From NCBI GenBank assembly GCA_028716385.1, contig JAQUPX010000004.1:194234-258233 (forward strand): a DNA stretch of 64,000 nucleotides, read 5' to 3'. This document shows, piece by piece, positions 50,560 to 59,109 of this stretch (the stretch's first letter is position 1; the number at the start of each line of letters is the position of its first letter). The position numbers and the translations under genes are program-made. The notes under the pieces were generated by a model. That model saw only the letters and a program-made list of their open reading frames with translations, had not been told where the DNA came from and ran no database searches. Origin of the DNA: a bacterium. GTDB taxonomy: Bacteria > Hydrothermota > UBA3073 > JACQXS01 > JAQTXJ01.

Positions 50560-51673
50560 GAAATGTGTAATGCCGGACACAAGACCCGGGATAGTTTTTG
50601 ATGAAGAGGGCGTTTGTTGTGCTTGTAGAGTTGCAGAAAAAAGCAAAAACATAAACTGGAATGAAAGAATGAAGGAATTAGAAAAGTTATGTGATAAGTA
50701 CAGAAGAAAAGATGGATATTATGATTGTATCGTAACTGTAAGTGGTGGAAAAGATAGTCATTTTCAGGTATATGTTATGAAAGAATTAATGAAGATGAAT
50801 CCTCTTTTGATTAATGTAGGTAATGTAGGTTGGAGAGAGACAGAAGCAGGAATACACAATTTTAACAATATGAGTGAGGCTTTTGGGTGTGATACAATAT
50901 CTTTTCATCCCAATAGAAAACTTTCGAGAAAAATAATAAGAAAAGCATTTGAGAAACTAGGTTCTCCATGTTGGTATTGGGATAGAGCGGTTTATGCTTT
51001 CCCTGTAAAAATTGGGATTGATATGAAAATACCTTTGATTATTTATGGGGAGGACATAAGTTACCAGTATGGTGGATTTCAAAGAAAAGAGACGTATAGC
51101 GCCAAAGACCAAATAAATAATGACGTGGCCAAAAATGTTGGTAGTTTGGATTTCTGGTGTGACGAGGATATATCAATAAAAGATTTAAATGCCTGCGTAT
51201 ATCCTGCCAAAGAAGAAATAGAAAAAGCAGGATTGGAACCAATATATTTAAGTTATTTTGTTCCTTGGGACGGATATAAGAATCTGGAACTTGCAAGAAA
51301 ATATGGTTTTAAATCACTTGATGATACAGGAGAATGGAAAAGAGAAGGTTATATAGAAGATTATGATCAAATAGATTCATATGGTTATCTGTTACACCCA
51401 TGGCTAAAGTATCCAAAGTTTGGGCATGCAAGAACAACAGACGTTGCTTGTTATTGGATAAGAACAGGAAGACTTACTAGAGAAGAGGCGATAAAGTTAG
51501 TTAAAGAAAATGACCATAAATTAGACAAAGAAGTTTTAAAAGATTTTATTGATTTTATTGGTTATACTGAGAAGGAATTTTGGGCGGTTGTGGATAAACT
51601 CTACAATAAAGAACTTTTTGAAAAAGTAGATGGAAAGTGGGTGTTAAAAAATCCTATATGGAAACAGAGTTAA
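50546..51673 (+). CDS. N-acetyl sugar amidotransferase (PseA/WbpG/PtmG-like)
   Basis: 375 aa from GTG 50546, preceded by GGAGGG at 5 nt; ATG 50534 is an alternative. N-terminal zinc knuckles 'YCKKCVMPDTRP' and 'CCACRV', then the PP-loop ATP motif 'TVSGGKDSHFQ'. The family converts an acetamido to an acetamidino group on sugars: PseA on pseudaminic acid, WbpG on mannuronate, PtmG on legionaminic acid. WbpG-type enzymes need HisH/HisF-like ammonia suppliers; none is encoded in the window. Overlaps neuA by 14 nt, ending the nonulosonate module. Confidence 0.9.
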   Translation: MRYCKKCVMPDTRPGIVFDEEGVCCACRVAEKSKNINWNERMKELEKLCDKYRRKDGYYDCIVTVSGGKDSHFQVYVMKELMKMNPLLINVGNVGWRETEAGIHNFNNMSEAFGCDTISFHPNRKLSRKIIRKAFEKLGSPCWYWDRAVYAFPVKIGIDMKIPLIIYGEDISYQYGGFQRKETYSAKDQINNDVAKNVGSLDFWCDEDISIKDLNACVYPAKEEIEKAGLEPIYLSYFVPWDGYKNLELARKYGFKSLDDTGEWKREGYIEDYDQIDSYGYLLHPWLKYPKFGHARTTDVACYWIRTGRLTREEAIKLVKENDHKLDKEVLKDFIDFIGYTEKEFWAVVDKLYNKELFEKVDGKWVLKNPIWKQS

Positions 51674-51701
51674 TAAAACATTGAAACTTGTTTTTAAAAT
51701 A

Positions 51702-51734
51702 CCTCCGCTCCTTGAGGGCGGAGGATATTTTGTT
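51702..51734 (+). terminator. Putative intrinsic terminator after the nonulosonate module
   Basis: CCTCCGC (51702-51708) pairs with GCGGAGG (51718-51724) across 9 nt, followed by 'atattttgttt'. It lies 28 nt after the amidotransferase stop, in a 139-nt gap. It could be partly read through, since the glycan genes continue. Confidence 0.5.
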
Positions 51735-51812
51735 TAGCCTGTTTAGATATGATTCCAAAATACCTGTAAAAAGCAAATTGGGGTAATTTAGTTTTTAGTA
51801 TTAAAAAATATA

Positions 51813-52853
51813 ATGGGAGTAATTCTTAAGAAAAAGACAAAAATTGTTTTTTGTAATGCTCCTTACGATATAGGACATGCGCTTGCTTTATATGAGCGAT
51901 TTAAGGAAAGTCATAATATAATTATATATGTATTAAATATCCCTGCCATATATAAGTTTTTGAATTCCTTAAATATTAAGGGTATTACAATTTATTTTAT
52001 TCCCAAAACTCCATTTAATATCAAAAATCCTATAAATCTTATTGCGGAAAGGAAAAGATTAAGAACTATTTATTATTTGCATTTCAAGTCTTTGAAATCA
52101 GCGGATATATATTTTTTTACCTTGTATTATGACTATGTTCTTTTTTATCTTTTGAATAAATTATATAAACATAATAAATTGTTTTATTACGACCAATACA
52201 AAGCTAAAGACACAGAAAAAATTTCACAACATATTAAAAAAGTTGCTTATTTTATTATGACAGGCATTTTCTTTGACTTTTGGAATTCCAATATTGATAC
52301 GAATAGTCCTATTAAACTACCTTCCCGGATTTTAGAGGAGACAACTTTTATTGATATAGAGGATAAAGAATTATCAGAGGTATATAAAAAGCACAAACCA
52401 ACTAATCTTAATTTTTTGCCGGAGTCTATAGTATTTTTTGAAAATAATCTAACGGAATATAAAGAGATAAAAAACTATGACAAAACTCTTGAAAACATAA
52501 TAAATGTTTTAATAAGAAGTAAGGGGAAAATCTATTTAAAAGGTCATCCAAGGTTAGGGCTTTCGGATATTATTAAAAACAAAGGGTTTGAAGAGATAGA
52601 TAGTTTCATACCTTCGGAATTTATAACAGATAAAAATATAAGATACTATATTGCAGTAATAAGTAATTCTTTAAGTATGTTGTCTAAATTGACTTCAAAA
52701 CAAAGTATATATTTAATTGATTTATTTGATTGGGAAAATGAAAAAACAAAAAGTTCTTATAAAAAACATTTTTCTGAGTTATGCGAGAATGTTATGTTCC
52801 CGGATACGATAAATGAATTTGAGGCGATAATAACATCTGTACACTCAGGATAA
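51813..52853 (+). CDS. Putative sialyltransferase-like glycosyltransferase
   Basis: 346 aa, no signal peptide. Overall divergent, but the C-terminal half has 'KIYLKGHPRLGLSD' (HP motif), 'FIPSEFI' and 'VISNSLSMLSKL' (Ser-rich motif) in the order seen in GT52 and polysialyltransferase-like GT-B sialyltransferases, where the His binds the CMP phosphate. The N-terminus begins 'KKKTKIVFCNAPYDIGHAL'. Since it follows the CMP-nonulosonate module, it is a good candidate for the transferase using the CMP-sugar. Family assignment is tentative. Confidence 0.55.
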   Translation: MGVILKKKTKIVFCNAPYDIGHALALYERFKESHNIIIYVLNIPAIYKFLNSLNIKGITIYFIPKTPFNIKNPINLIAERKRLRTIYYLHFKSLKSADIYFFTLYYDYVLFYLLNKLYKHNKLFYYDQYKAKDTEKISQHIKKVAYFIMTGIFFDFWNSNIDTNSPIKLPSRILEETTFIDIEDKELSEVYKKHKPTNLNFLPESIVFFENNLTEYKEIKNYDKTLENIINVLIRSKGKIYLKGHPRLGLSDIIKNKGFEEIDSFIPSEFITDKNIRYYIAVISNSLSMLSKLTSKQSIYLIDLFDWENEKTKSSYKKHFSELCENVMFPDTINEFEAIITSVHSG

Positions 52854-52904
52854 TAATTTTTAAAAGGAAAAAATAAGAACTTGTAAAAGATAAGGAAAAA
52901 TAGA

Positions 52905-54389
52905 GTGTTAAATAAAATTAATTTAAGTCGGTTTGTGTCCCCTGAGATAGAATCATTTCTGAAACATGGCAGCGTATTTTTTATTGGGCAGCTTGCAATT
53001 CAGGGGATTATGTTTTTTTCCATACCAATTTATACTCGTTTCCTTAGCGTTGAAGAATATGGAATTATTAATTTGTTTACTGCTGCGGTATCATTTTTTG
53101 CTATTTTATATGGACTTCAGTTATATGGCTCCGTTGGAAGATATGATTTAGAAAAAAAGAAAGATTTCCCGGAATTTTTAGGGACTACTTTTATTATGCT
53201 TTTCATTGCATTTATTGTTGAGGGAGGTATTTTTTTTATTTTTAAAGTTCAAATTGCAAAATTCTTTGAGATTAGTTCAAATGTTTTTCTGTTTGTATTA
53301 TTTTTATGTGCATTTCAAGTGTTTTTTCAAATATATGCTAATTTATTAGTTGTAAGGAAAAAGAGTGTAAATTATGCGATTCTTTCTACTGTTCGTGCAC
53401 TATTCCTTGTTGGACTTCCTATTCCTATAATGCTTTTATTTAATTTTAACAAATATATGGCGGTAATTTACGGCCAAATAATAGGAACTATTATTGTTGC
53501 AAGTTATTCTATTTATAGACTTTTAAAAGAGACAAAATGGTCATTTCGTTTGGATTTTGTTAAATATTCATTAAATTATAATATTCCGGCTATTCCCGGT
53601 GCTCTTGCGGGATTTATTTTAAATACTTTTGATAGAATTATTATTGCCCAGTTAACTACGGTAGAAAAAACAGGATTATACAGTTTGGCATTTAATATAG
53701 GAATGGTAGTAAATATATTTTCAGGTGCTTTGTTTTCGGCTTGGGCTCCATTATTTATTGAAAAAATGGACAATAAAGAGTATAAAAATATCGTATCTAT
53801 AACAAATATTTGTACGGATTTAATGATATTGGGTGGAATTTGTGTGTCTTTATTTGCGAAAGAAATAATTTTTTTAATGGCACCGGGGCAATATCAGGCG
53901 GCAACAGATATAATACCTGTAATAGTATTGGGATATATATTTTTATATTATTCTAATCTATATTCCTTTCATACATCTTATAGAAAGGAAAAAATAATAT
54001 TTATATCTTTAAATGTTTTAATTGTCGGCGGGATAAAATTATTTTTGAATTATAGTCTTATTCCGATATATGGATATAAGATTGCAGCATTTACAACTGC
54101 AGGTTTGTTTCTTGTGCTTTTATTTTTACAGTACTGGGTTGCAAGATTTTTATTAAAGGAAGATGTTATAAAATTAATACCTTTTTTTAAAAAAGTTGCA
54201 TTTGCTTTAATCTTTGTCATCGGAGTAATGAGTATACTAAAGATTAGTAATAATCTATCACCGCTAGCGCGGGATGTTTCATTTGTAAATATTTGTATAA
54301 AAATTCTAAGTATATGTATTTGGATATATTTTAGTCTTAGTCGAAGCGGAATATTACGTTTTGGAAGAAAATTTAAAAAAATAGCTTAA
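52905..54389 (+). CDS. wzx: Polysaccharide flippase (Wzx family)
   Basis: 494 aa, about 14 membrane helices of the MOP/PST superfamily. 'SVFFIGQLAIQGIMFFSIPI' followed by 'YTRFLSVEEYGIINLF' is the typical N-terminus of Wzx-type flippases. GTG start with AAGGA nine nucleotides upstream. It should move undecaprenyl-linked repeat units across the inner membrane. A GC-rich element (54261-54280) encodes 'LSPLARDVSF' in a loop near the last helix. Confidence 0.9.
   Translation: MLNKINLSRFVSPEIESFLKHGSVFFIGQLAIQGIMFFSIPIYTRFLSVEEYGIINLFTAAVSFFAILYGLQLYGSVGRYDLEKKKDFPEFLGTTFIMLFIAFIVEGGIFFIFKVQIAKFFEISSNVFLFVLFLCAFQVFFQIYANLLVVRKKSVNYAILSTVRALFLVGLPIPIMLLFNFNKYMAVIYGQIIGTIIVASYSIYRLLKETKWSFRLDFVKYSLNYNIPAIPGALAGFILNTFDRIIIAQLTTVEKTGLYSLAFNIGMVVNIFSGALFSAWAPLFIEKMDNKEYKNIVSITNICTDLMILGGICVSLFAKEIIFLMAPGQYQAATDIIPVIVLGYIFLYYSNLYSFHTSYRKEKIIFISLNVLIVGGIKLFLNYSLIPIYGYKIAAFTTAGLFLVLLFLQYWVARFLLKEDVIKLIPFFKKVAFALIFVIGVMSILKISNNLSPLARDVSFVNICIKILSICIWIYFSLSRSGILRFGRKFKKIA
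54261..54280. repeat. In-frame GC-rich element (family A) in wzx
   Basis: 'ccgctagcgcgggatgtttc'; core gcGGGATGTTTC shared with the copy 233 nt downstream. Encodes 'PLARDVS'. Confidence 0.5.
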
Positions 54390-54403
54390 CAAAAAGAGGG
54401 GGA

Positions 54404-56956
54404 GTGGTGAAAAATAAAATAGGAATTATTGCTTTATTTGTTTTTATGTCCAGTTATATTGTTGCAAGAGAGTCAAATGTAATTATGCAATCACCTTCGG
54501 GACGGGATGTTTCATCTCTGAGAAGGATAAATAATCCTAAAATAACAGGAAAGATGACTCCATTAGAAATAAATTACCAAGGGTATATTACTATAGCTAA
54601 CGGTGCAGATACTACAATAAATGGGTTATATAATATGAAATTTAGAATTTATGATATAGCTATAGGGGGAATTTCTTTATGGACAGAAGAGCATCTTAGT
54701 GTCAGTATTGATAAGGGGATTTTTAACGTATATCTTGGCGAAACAAATTCTTTCCCTTTAAATATTTTTACCGGTGTGCCTCTTTACCTTGAAGTTCAGG
54801 TAGAAAACGATACTTTATTGCCGAGAAAGAAAATTGTTAGCGTAGTTTATAGTATAAGGTCACAAATAGCAGACTCGGCAATTATGGCTTCAAATTCTTA
54901 TAAAATAGAGAATAATACGATTACAGACCTGGATACTCGTTGGGTAAACGAGGGGCAGGGGAATTCAATAAGCAATCCAATGCTAAGAGACAGTGCCGTA
55001 ACTTCAAGTAAAATAATGGACAGCACAATAACAAGACAGGATGTAGTGAAGAGTTTTAAGTCTCCTTATGCAGATACTTCGGATTATGCAAAAACAGTAA
55101 GTATTGGTTATGTGGATTCTGCAAATATAACAGCTAATTCACATAAGTTACAGGGGAAAGATACAACAGACTTGGATACTCGTTGGGTAAACGAGGAACA
55201 GGGAAATTCAATAAGCAATTCAATGCTAAGAGATAGTGCTGTAACTTCAAGTAAAATAATGGACAGTACAATAACGAGACAGGATGTTGCGAAGAGTTTC
55301 AAGTCTCCCTATGCAGATACTTCGGATTATGCAAAAGCGGTAAGTATTGGTTATGTGGATTCTGCAAATATAACAGCTAATTCACATAAGTTACAGGGGA
55401 AAGATACAACAAATCTGGATACTCGTTGGGTAAATGAGGAGCAGGCAAATGCAATAAGCAATTCAATGCTAAGAGATAGCACCGTAACTTCAAGTAAAAT
55501 AATGGACAGTACAATAACGAGACAGGATGTTGCGAAAAGTTTCAAGTCTCCCTATGCAGACACTTCGGATTATGCAAAAACAGTAAGTATTGGTTATGTG
55601 GATTCTGCAAATATAACAGCTAATTCACATAAGTTACAGGGGAAAGATACAACAGACTTGGATACTCGTTGGGTAAACGAGGAACAGGGAAATTCAATAA
55701 GCAATTCAATGCTAAGAGATAGTGCTGTAACTTCAAGTAAAATAATGGACAGTACAATAACGAGACAGGATGTTGCGAAGAGTTTCAAGTCTCCCTATGC
55801 AGATACTTCGGATTATGCGAAAGCAGCAAGTAGCGAAGCATTTTTATCAAGTTCCGGTGATACCGGGAACGGAAATTATTTATTTACAGGTACATTAAAA
55901 GATTCGGCATATAATCCAACTACATATATTTCTGATCCATTAAATTATCATACCGCAATTTTTGTAAATGCTTGTAGCACAGTTGACAATAAACATAATT
56001 CAGGAGTAACAGGGTATTGTGTAAACAATGGTTCTGCGTGTGCAAGAGGTGTTCTAGGCGTAGGAATAGGAAATGGGGTTGGCCCAAGTGACGGAGTATG
56101 TGGTTTTGCATATAATAGCTCATCTGAAGATGCTTATGGGTTACGTGCAACAGCTGAAGGTGGAGGCAATTTATTTGGAGCTTATTGCAATGCTAATGCT
56201 ATAGGGACGGGGGGGCATTTTGGTGGTTGGTTAGAGGGGAATTCCAATAGTGACAATCCTTCCTTGGGGGTAAGGGGAATAGCTTGTAATAAAGGGGCAG
56301 GGGTTGTTTATGGTGGGTTATTTACCGCAGTAGATAGCGGAACTGGGGAACATTATGGAGGTTACTTTGAATCCGATAGCATTGGTTTGTATGCAATTAC
56401 AAGTTCGGCAAGTGAAAATTATGCGGGATATTTTGTAGGAAATGTTAACATAACAGGAACCCTTACTAAAGGAGCAGGTTCATTTTTAATTGATCATCCA
56501 CTTGACCCTTTTAATAAAACACTTCGGCATAATTTTGTAGAATCTCCTGAAAATTTATGTTTATATAGAGGAATAGTAAAATTAGATAACGAGGGGACTG
56601 CGATTGTAACAATGCCGGATTATTTTGCTTCATTAACAAAAGAAAAAGAAGCGTCCGTTAATTTAACTTCTATTGGCAGACCTTTCCTTACCGGTTATGA
56701 ATTCAATGTAAATCATACAGAATTTACTGTGTATGGGGAATCTAATAAAGAAGTTTCTTATATTGTATTGGCAGATAGAGATGACCCTGTAATAAAGAAA
56801 TTGGGGCATCCTGCGGAAGAGGCAAAAAAGAGTTCTGAAAAAGGTAAATTACTTTATCCGGAAGCATACGGTTATGATAGGGAAATGGGGATAGATTATT
56901 ATTCTCACAAAGAAAGAATAAAAAAACTTGATAAACCCAAAAATAAGAGTTATTAA
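54404..56956 (+). CDS. Secreted surface protein with 81-residue tandem repeats
   Basis: 850 aa. GTG start at 54404 (or 54407) after AGAGGGGGA; signal peptide ~5-21 ('IGIIALFVFMSSYIVA'). Residues ~45-155 ('INYQGYITIANGADTTINGLYNMKFRIYD', 'LPRKKIVSVVYS') match a conserved N-terminal beta domain of tail-fibre-like surface proteins. Residues ~163-475 are four tandem 81-residue repeats. The region ~480-690 is Gly-rich with 'GVTGYCVNNG' and 'GGYFESDS' beta-helix-like pieces. The C-terminus ('TLTKGAGSFLIDHPLDP', 'LRHNFVES') is a domain widespread at the ends of such proteins. No type IX sorting domain. Sits between wzx and an aminotransferase gene in the glycan locus. Confidence 0.85.
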   Translation: MVKNKIGIIALFVFMSSYIVARESNVIMQSPSGRDVSSLRRINNPKITGKMTPLEINYQGYITIANGADTTINGLYNMKFRIYDIAIGGISLWTEEHLSVSIDKGIFNVYLGETNSFPLNIFTGVPLYLEVQVENDTLLPRKKIVSVVYSIRSQIADSAIMASNSYKIENNTITDLDTRWVNEGQGNSISNPMLRDSAVTSSKIMDSTITRQDVVKSFKSPYADTSDYAKTVSIGYVDSANITANSHKLQGKDTTDLDTRWVNEEQGNSISNSMLRDSAVTSSKIMDSTITRQDVAKSFKSPYADTSDYAKAVSIGYVDSANITANSHKLQGKDTTNLDTRWVNEEQANAISNSMLRDSTVTSSKIMDSTITRQDVAKSFKSPYADTSDYAKTVSIGYVDSANITANSHKLQGKDTTDLDTRWVNEEQGNSISNSMLRDSAVTSSKIMDSTITRQDVAKSFKSPYADTSDYAKAASSEAFLSSSGDTGNGNYLFTGTLKDSAYNPTTYISDPLNYHTAIFVNACSTVDNKHNSGVTGYCVNNGSACARGVLGVGIGNGVGPSDGVCGFAYNSSSEDAYGLRATAEGGGNLFGAYCNANAIGTGGHFGGWLEGNSNSDNPSLGVRGIACNKGAGVVYGGLFTAVDSGTGEHYGGYFESDSIGLYAITSSASENYAGYFVGNVNITGTLTKGAGSFLIDHPLDPFNKTLRHNFVESPENLCLYRGIVKLDNEGTAIVTMPDYFASLTKEKEASVNLTSIGRPFLTGYEFNVNHTEFTVYGESNKEVSYIVLADRDDPVIKKLGHPAEEAKKSSEKGKLLYPEAYGYDREMGIDYYSHKERIKKLDKPKNKSY
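54494..54513. repeat. In-frame GC-rich element (family A) in the tandem-repeat surface protein
   Basis: 'ccttcgggacgggatgtttc'; encodes 'PSGRDVS', next to the predicted signal-peptide cleavage region. Compare 'PLARDVS' from the copy in wzx. Confidence 0.5.
54890..55829 (+). repeat. Four 243-bp tandem repeats
   Basis: Units start at 54890, 55133, 55376 and 55619; the last is cut short near 55829. Units 2 and 4 are identical for about 200 nt, while unit 3 differs at several positions and unit 1 is the most divergent. Each encodes 81 residues beginning 'ANSHKLQGKDTTDLDTRWVN'. Confidence 0.9.
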
Positions 56957-56964
56957 AAAATATA

Positions 56965-58062
56965 ATGGAATTTCATAACACTCATATATCTTCTTTATCT
57001 ATTAAATTAGTAAAAGAAGTTCTTGAATCAACCTGGGTTAGCGAAGGGAAGATGGTGAAAAGCTTTGAAGGAAAGTTATCAGAGCAATTAGGGGTAGTTA
57101 ATCCTGTGGCTACAAATAGTTGTACTTCGGCATTACATTTAGCATTAGTAGTTGCCGGGATAAAACCGGAAGACGAAGTGATTTTGTCTGCCCAAACATT
57201 TATTGCGAGTGGATTAGCAATTAAAATGCAGGGAGCAAAGACTGTATTTGCAGATATTGAATATGAAACCGGTAATATTTCGCCGAAGTCTATTAGAGAA
57301 AAAATAACAGAGAAGACAAAAGCGATAATGGTTGTCCACTGGAGTGGGTATCCGTGTGATATGGAGGAGATAAACAATATAGCGCAAGAACATAAGCTTG
57401 TAGTAATTGAAGATGCCGCGCATGCTTTAGGTGCAAAGTATAAAGGGAAAGCTATTGGCGCAGTATCAAGGTTTACTGCATTTTCATTTCAGGCGATAAA
57501 ACACCTTACTACCGGGGATGGTGGAGCGTTATGTTGCATAGATAAGGATGACTACGAATTAGCACGTGAACTAAGGTGGTTTGGTATAAGCAGGGAAAAT
57601 TCTTCTCCTTCTATATTGGGAGAGAGGCAATATGATATAAAAGAAATAGGGTATAAGTATCACCTTAATGATGTTGGTGCGGCAATAGGGATAGGAAATT
57701 TATCTGATTTTCCTGTACGTTTAAGAAAAATGCAAGAAATAGGTAAAACATACAGGGAAGAATTGAAAAATGTGTCAGGGCTGCAATTACTGGAGTTGAA
57801 AAATGACCGAGAACATGCATATTGGCTTTTTACGATGTTGGTAGAAAACCGTTTGAATTTTATAACAAAATTAAAAGAGTGTAATATTCCAACATCTGTG
57901 GTTCATCAAAGAATTGACCGTAATTCCGTTTTTGGAGGAATAACAGAAGGACTTATCAATCAGGAAAAATTTGATGAAAAGCAAATAGCAATTCCTATTC
58001 ACGATGGACTTACACAAGAAGACGTCAATCATATCATAAAAACAATAAAATCCGGATGGTAG
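56965..58062 (+). CDS. DegT/DnrJ/EryC1/StrS sugar aminotransferase
   Basis: 365 aa. PLP fold with 'ATNSCTSALHLALVVAGI', 'VVIEDAAHALGAKYKG' and the internal aldimine lysine in 'SFQAIKHLTTGDGGAL'. Transfers an amino group to a keto-deoxy nucleotide sugar. With the nearby gmd product GDP-4-keto-6-deoxymannose as substrate it could be a perosamine synthase; a UDP-sugar substrate is equally possible. Followed by a GNAT acyltransferase that may modify the new amine. Lies 8 nt after the surface-protein gene. Confidence 0.9.
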   Translation: MEFHNTHISSLSIKLVKEVLESTWVSEGKMVKSFEGKLSEQLGVVNPVATNSCTSALHLALVVAGIKPEDEVILSAQTFIASGLAIKMQGAKTVFADIEYETGNISPKSIREKITEKTKAIMVVHWSGYPCDMEEINNIAQEHKLVVIEDAAHALGAKYKGKAIGAVSRFTAFSFQAIKHLTTGDGGALCCIDKDDYELARELRWFGISRENSSPSILGERQYDIKEIGYKYHLNDVGAAIGIGNLSDFPVRLRKMQEIGKTYREELKNVSGLQLLELKNDREHAYWLFTMLVENRLNFITKLKECNIPTSVVHQRIDRNSVFGGITEGLINQEKFDEKQIAIPIHDGLTQEDVNHIIKTIKSGW

Positions 58063-58119
58063 CGTAGTAAATATAACAGATTGAAAACAATTGTGTAGTA
58101 TCAAAATGAGGAGGACAAG

Positions 58120-59061
58120 ATGTTAAAAATAACAGATTTGAAATTTGCCCCCGTGTTAGAAAAAGATGGGAATCAGTTTATATCGTTAATGAATAAAACA
58201 TATAATAGAAAAAAGAATTTTGATTATTTCCAGTGGCGTTATATGGAAAGCCATTTAAATACTGTTTTAATGGGTGTTTTTTTAGATGAAGTATTAATCG
58301 GGTGTTTTGGTATGCAGTGTGTAAAGTTAAATAATGGTTTAGTCGGAGGACAGACGCTTGATTTAATTGTGGATGAAAAATTCAGAGGGATGGGAATAGC
58401 TGAGCAGATGGGCAAAGAGCTAATAAATTGTTTCCCTTATAAGTTTGATTTTAGTTATGGTCTGGCAAACCCTATGGGGAGAAAGGCGTTAAAAAAGTTA
58501 TTAGGTTTGGATTATATAGAAACCATAAGAACTATGACGGTAGAGAATTTTATTGAAAAAAATAATAAGTCTTATCAGATAGAAATAGAAGAGTTCAATA
58601 CATTTTCATTTAAGGATAATCAAAAGGCAGGATTAGCACCTTTATATTTTTTACGTAGTGCTGAGGATATTAAATGGAGATTTGGTAAAAATCCGGAATA
58701 CTCATATTATATAATTAAATTAGAAGACGCTTTTTCTATAGTGAAAATTTTTATTGACCCTGTTACACAAGAAAGATTTGGAGATATAGTTGATTTTGGA
58801 TATCTTACTAAAGACGAATTGAAATTATCCGAGTTATTTTATGGAAGTTTAAGATTTTTAAAGGAAAAAGGAGTAAAAAAGACTACAATGTGGGCATTGC
58901 CGGGGAATTTCTTGTATGATATTTCAAAAAAAATTGGATTTACGGAAACTAATCAGGAAAGGTATTTTGTTTTAGCTGTTTTTAAAGAATTAGATAAGAA
59001 TAAATATTTATATGATATAAAAAATTGGTTTTTAGTGGAAAGCGATGCAGAGATTTATTAG
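58120..59061 (+). CDS. GNAT-family N-acyltransferase
   Basis: 313 aa. Acetyl-CoA binding motif A in 'LDLIVDEKFRGMGIAEQMGKELI', preceded by 'FDYFQWRYMESHLNTVLMGVFLDEVLIGCFG'; the C-terminal half is a second GNAT-like lobe. Resembles acyltransferases often found in polysaccharide clusters. By context it may acylate the amino sugar made by the preceding aminotransferase. GAGGAGGACAAG upstream is a strong ribosome binding site. Confidence 0.8.
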   Translation: MLKITDLKFAPVLEKDGNQFISLMNKTYNRKKNFDYFQWRYMESHLNTVLMGVFLDEVLIGCFGMQCVKLNNGLVGGQTLDLIVDEKFRGMGIAEQMGKELINCFPYKFDFSYGLANPMGRKALKKLLGLDYIETIRTMTVENFIEKNNKSYQIEIEEFNTFSFKDNQKAGLAPLYFLRSAEDIKWRFGKNPEYSYYIIKLEDAFSIVKIFIDPVTQERFGDIVDFGYLTKDELKLSELFYGSLRFLKEKGVKKTTMWALPGNFLYDISKKIGFTETNQERYFVLAVFKELDKNKYLYDIKNWFLVESDAEIY

Positions 59062-59109
59062 AATATGCAGGGGTAGAACTTATCTCTGTCTTGGATTCGG
59101 AGGAAATGT

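Noticed and set aside
56965-58062. Second LegC for the nonulosonate pathway
   Set aside because: It lacks the 'SVPxxxGNEWKY' N-terminus of the protein at 43202 and lies with gmd and a GNAT, suggesting another sugar.
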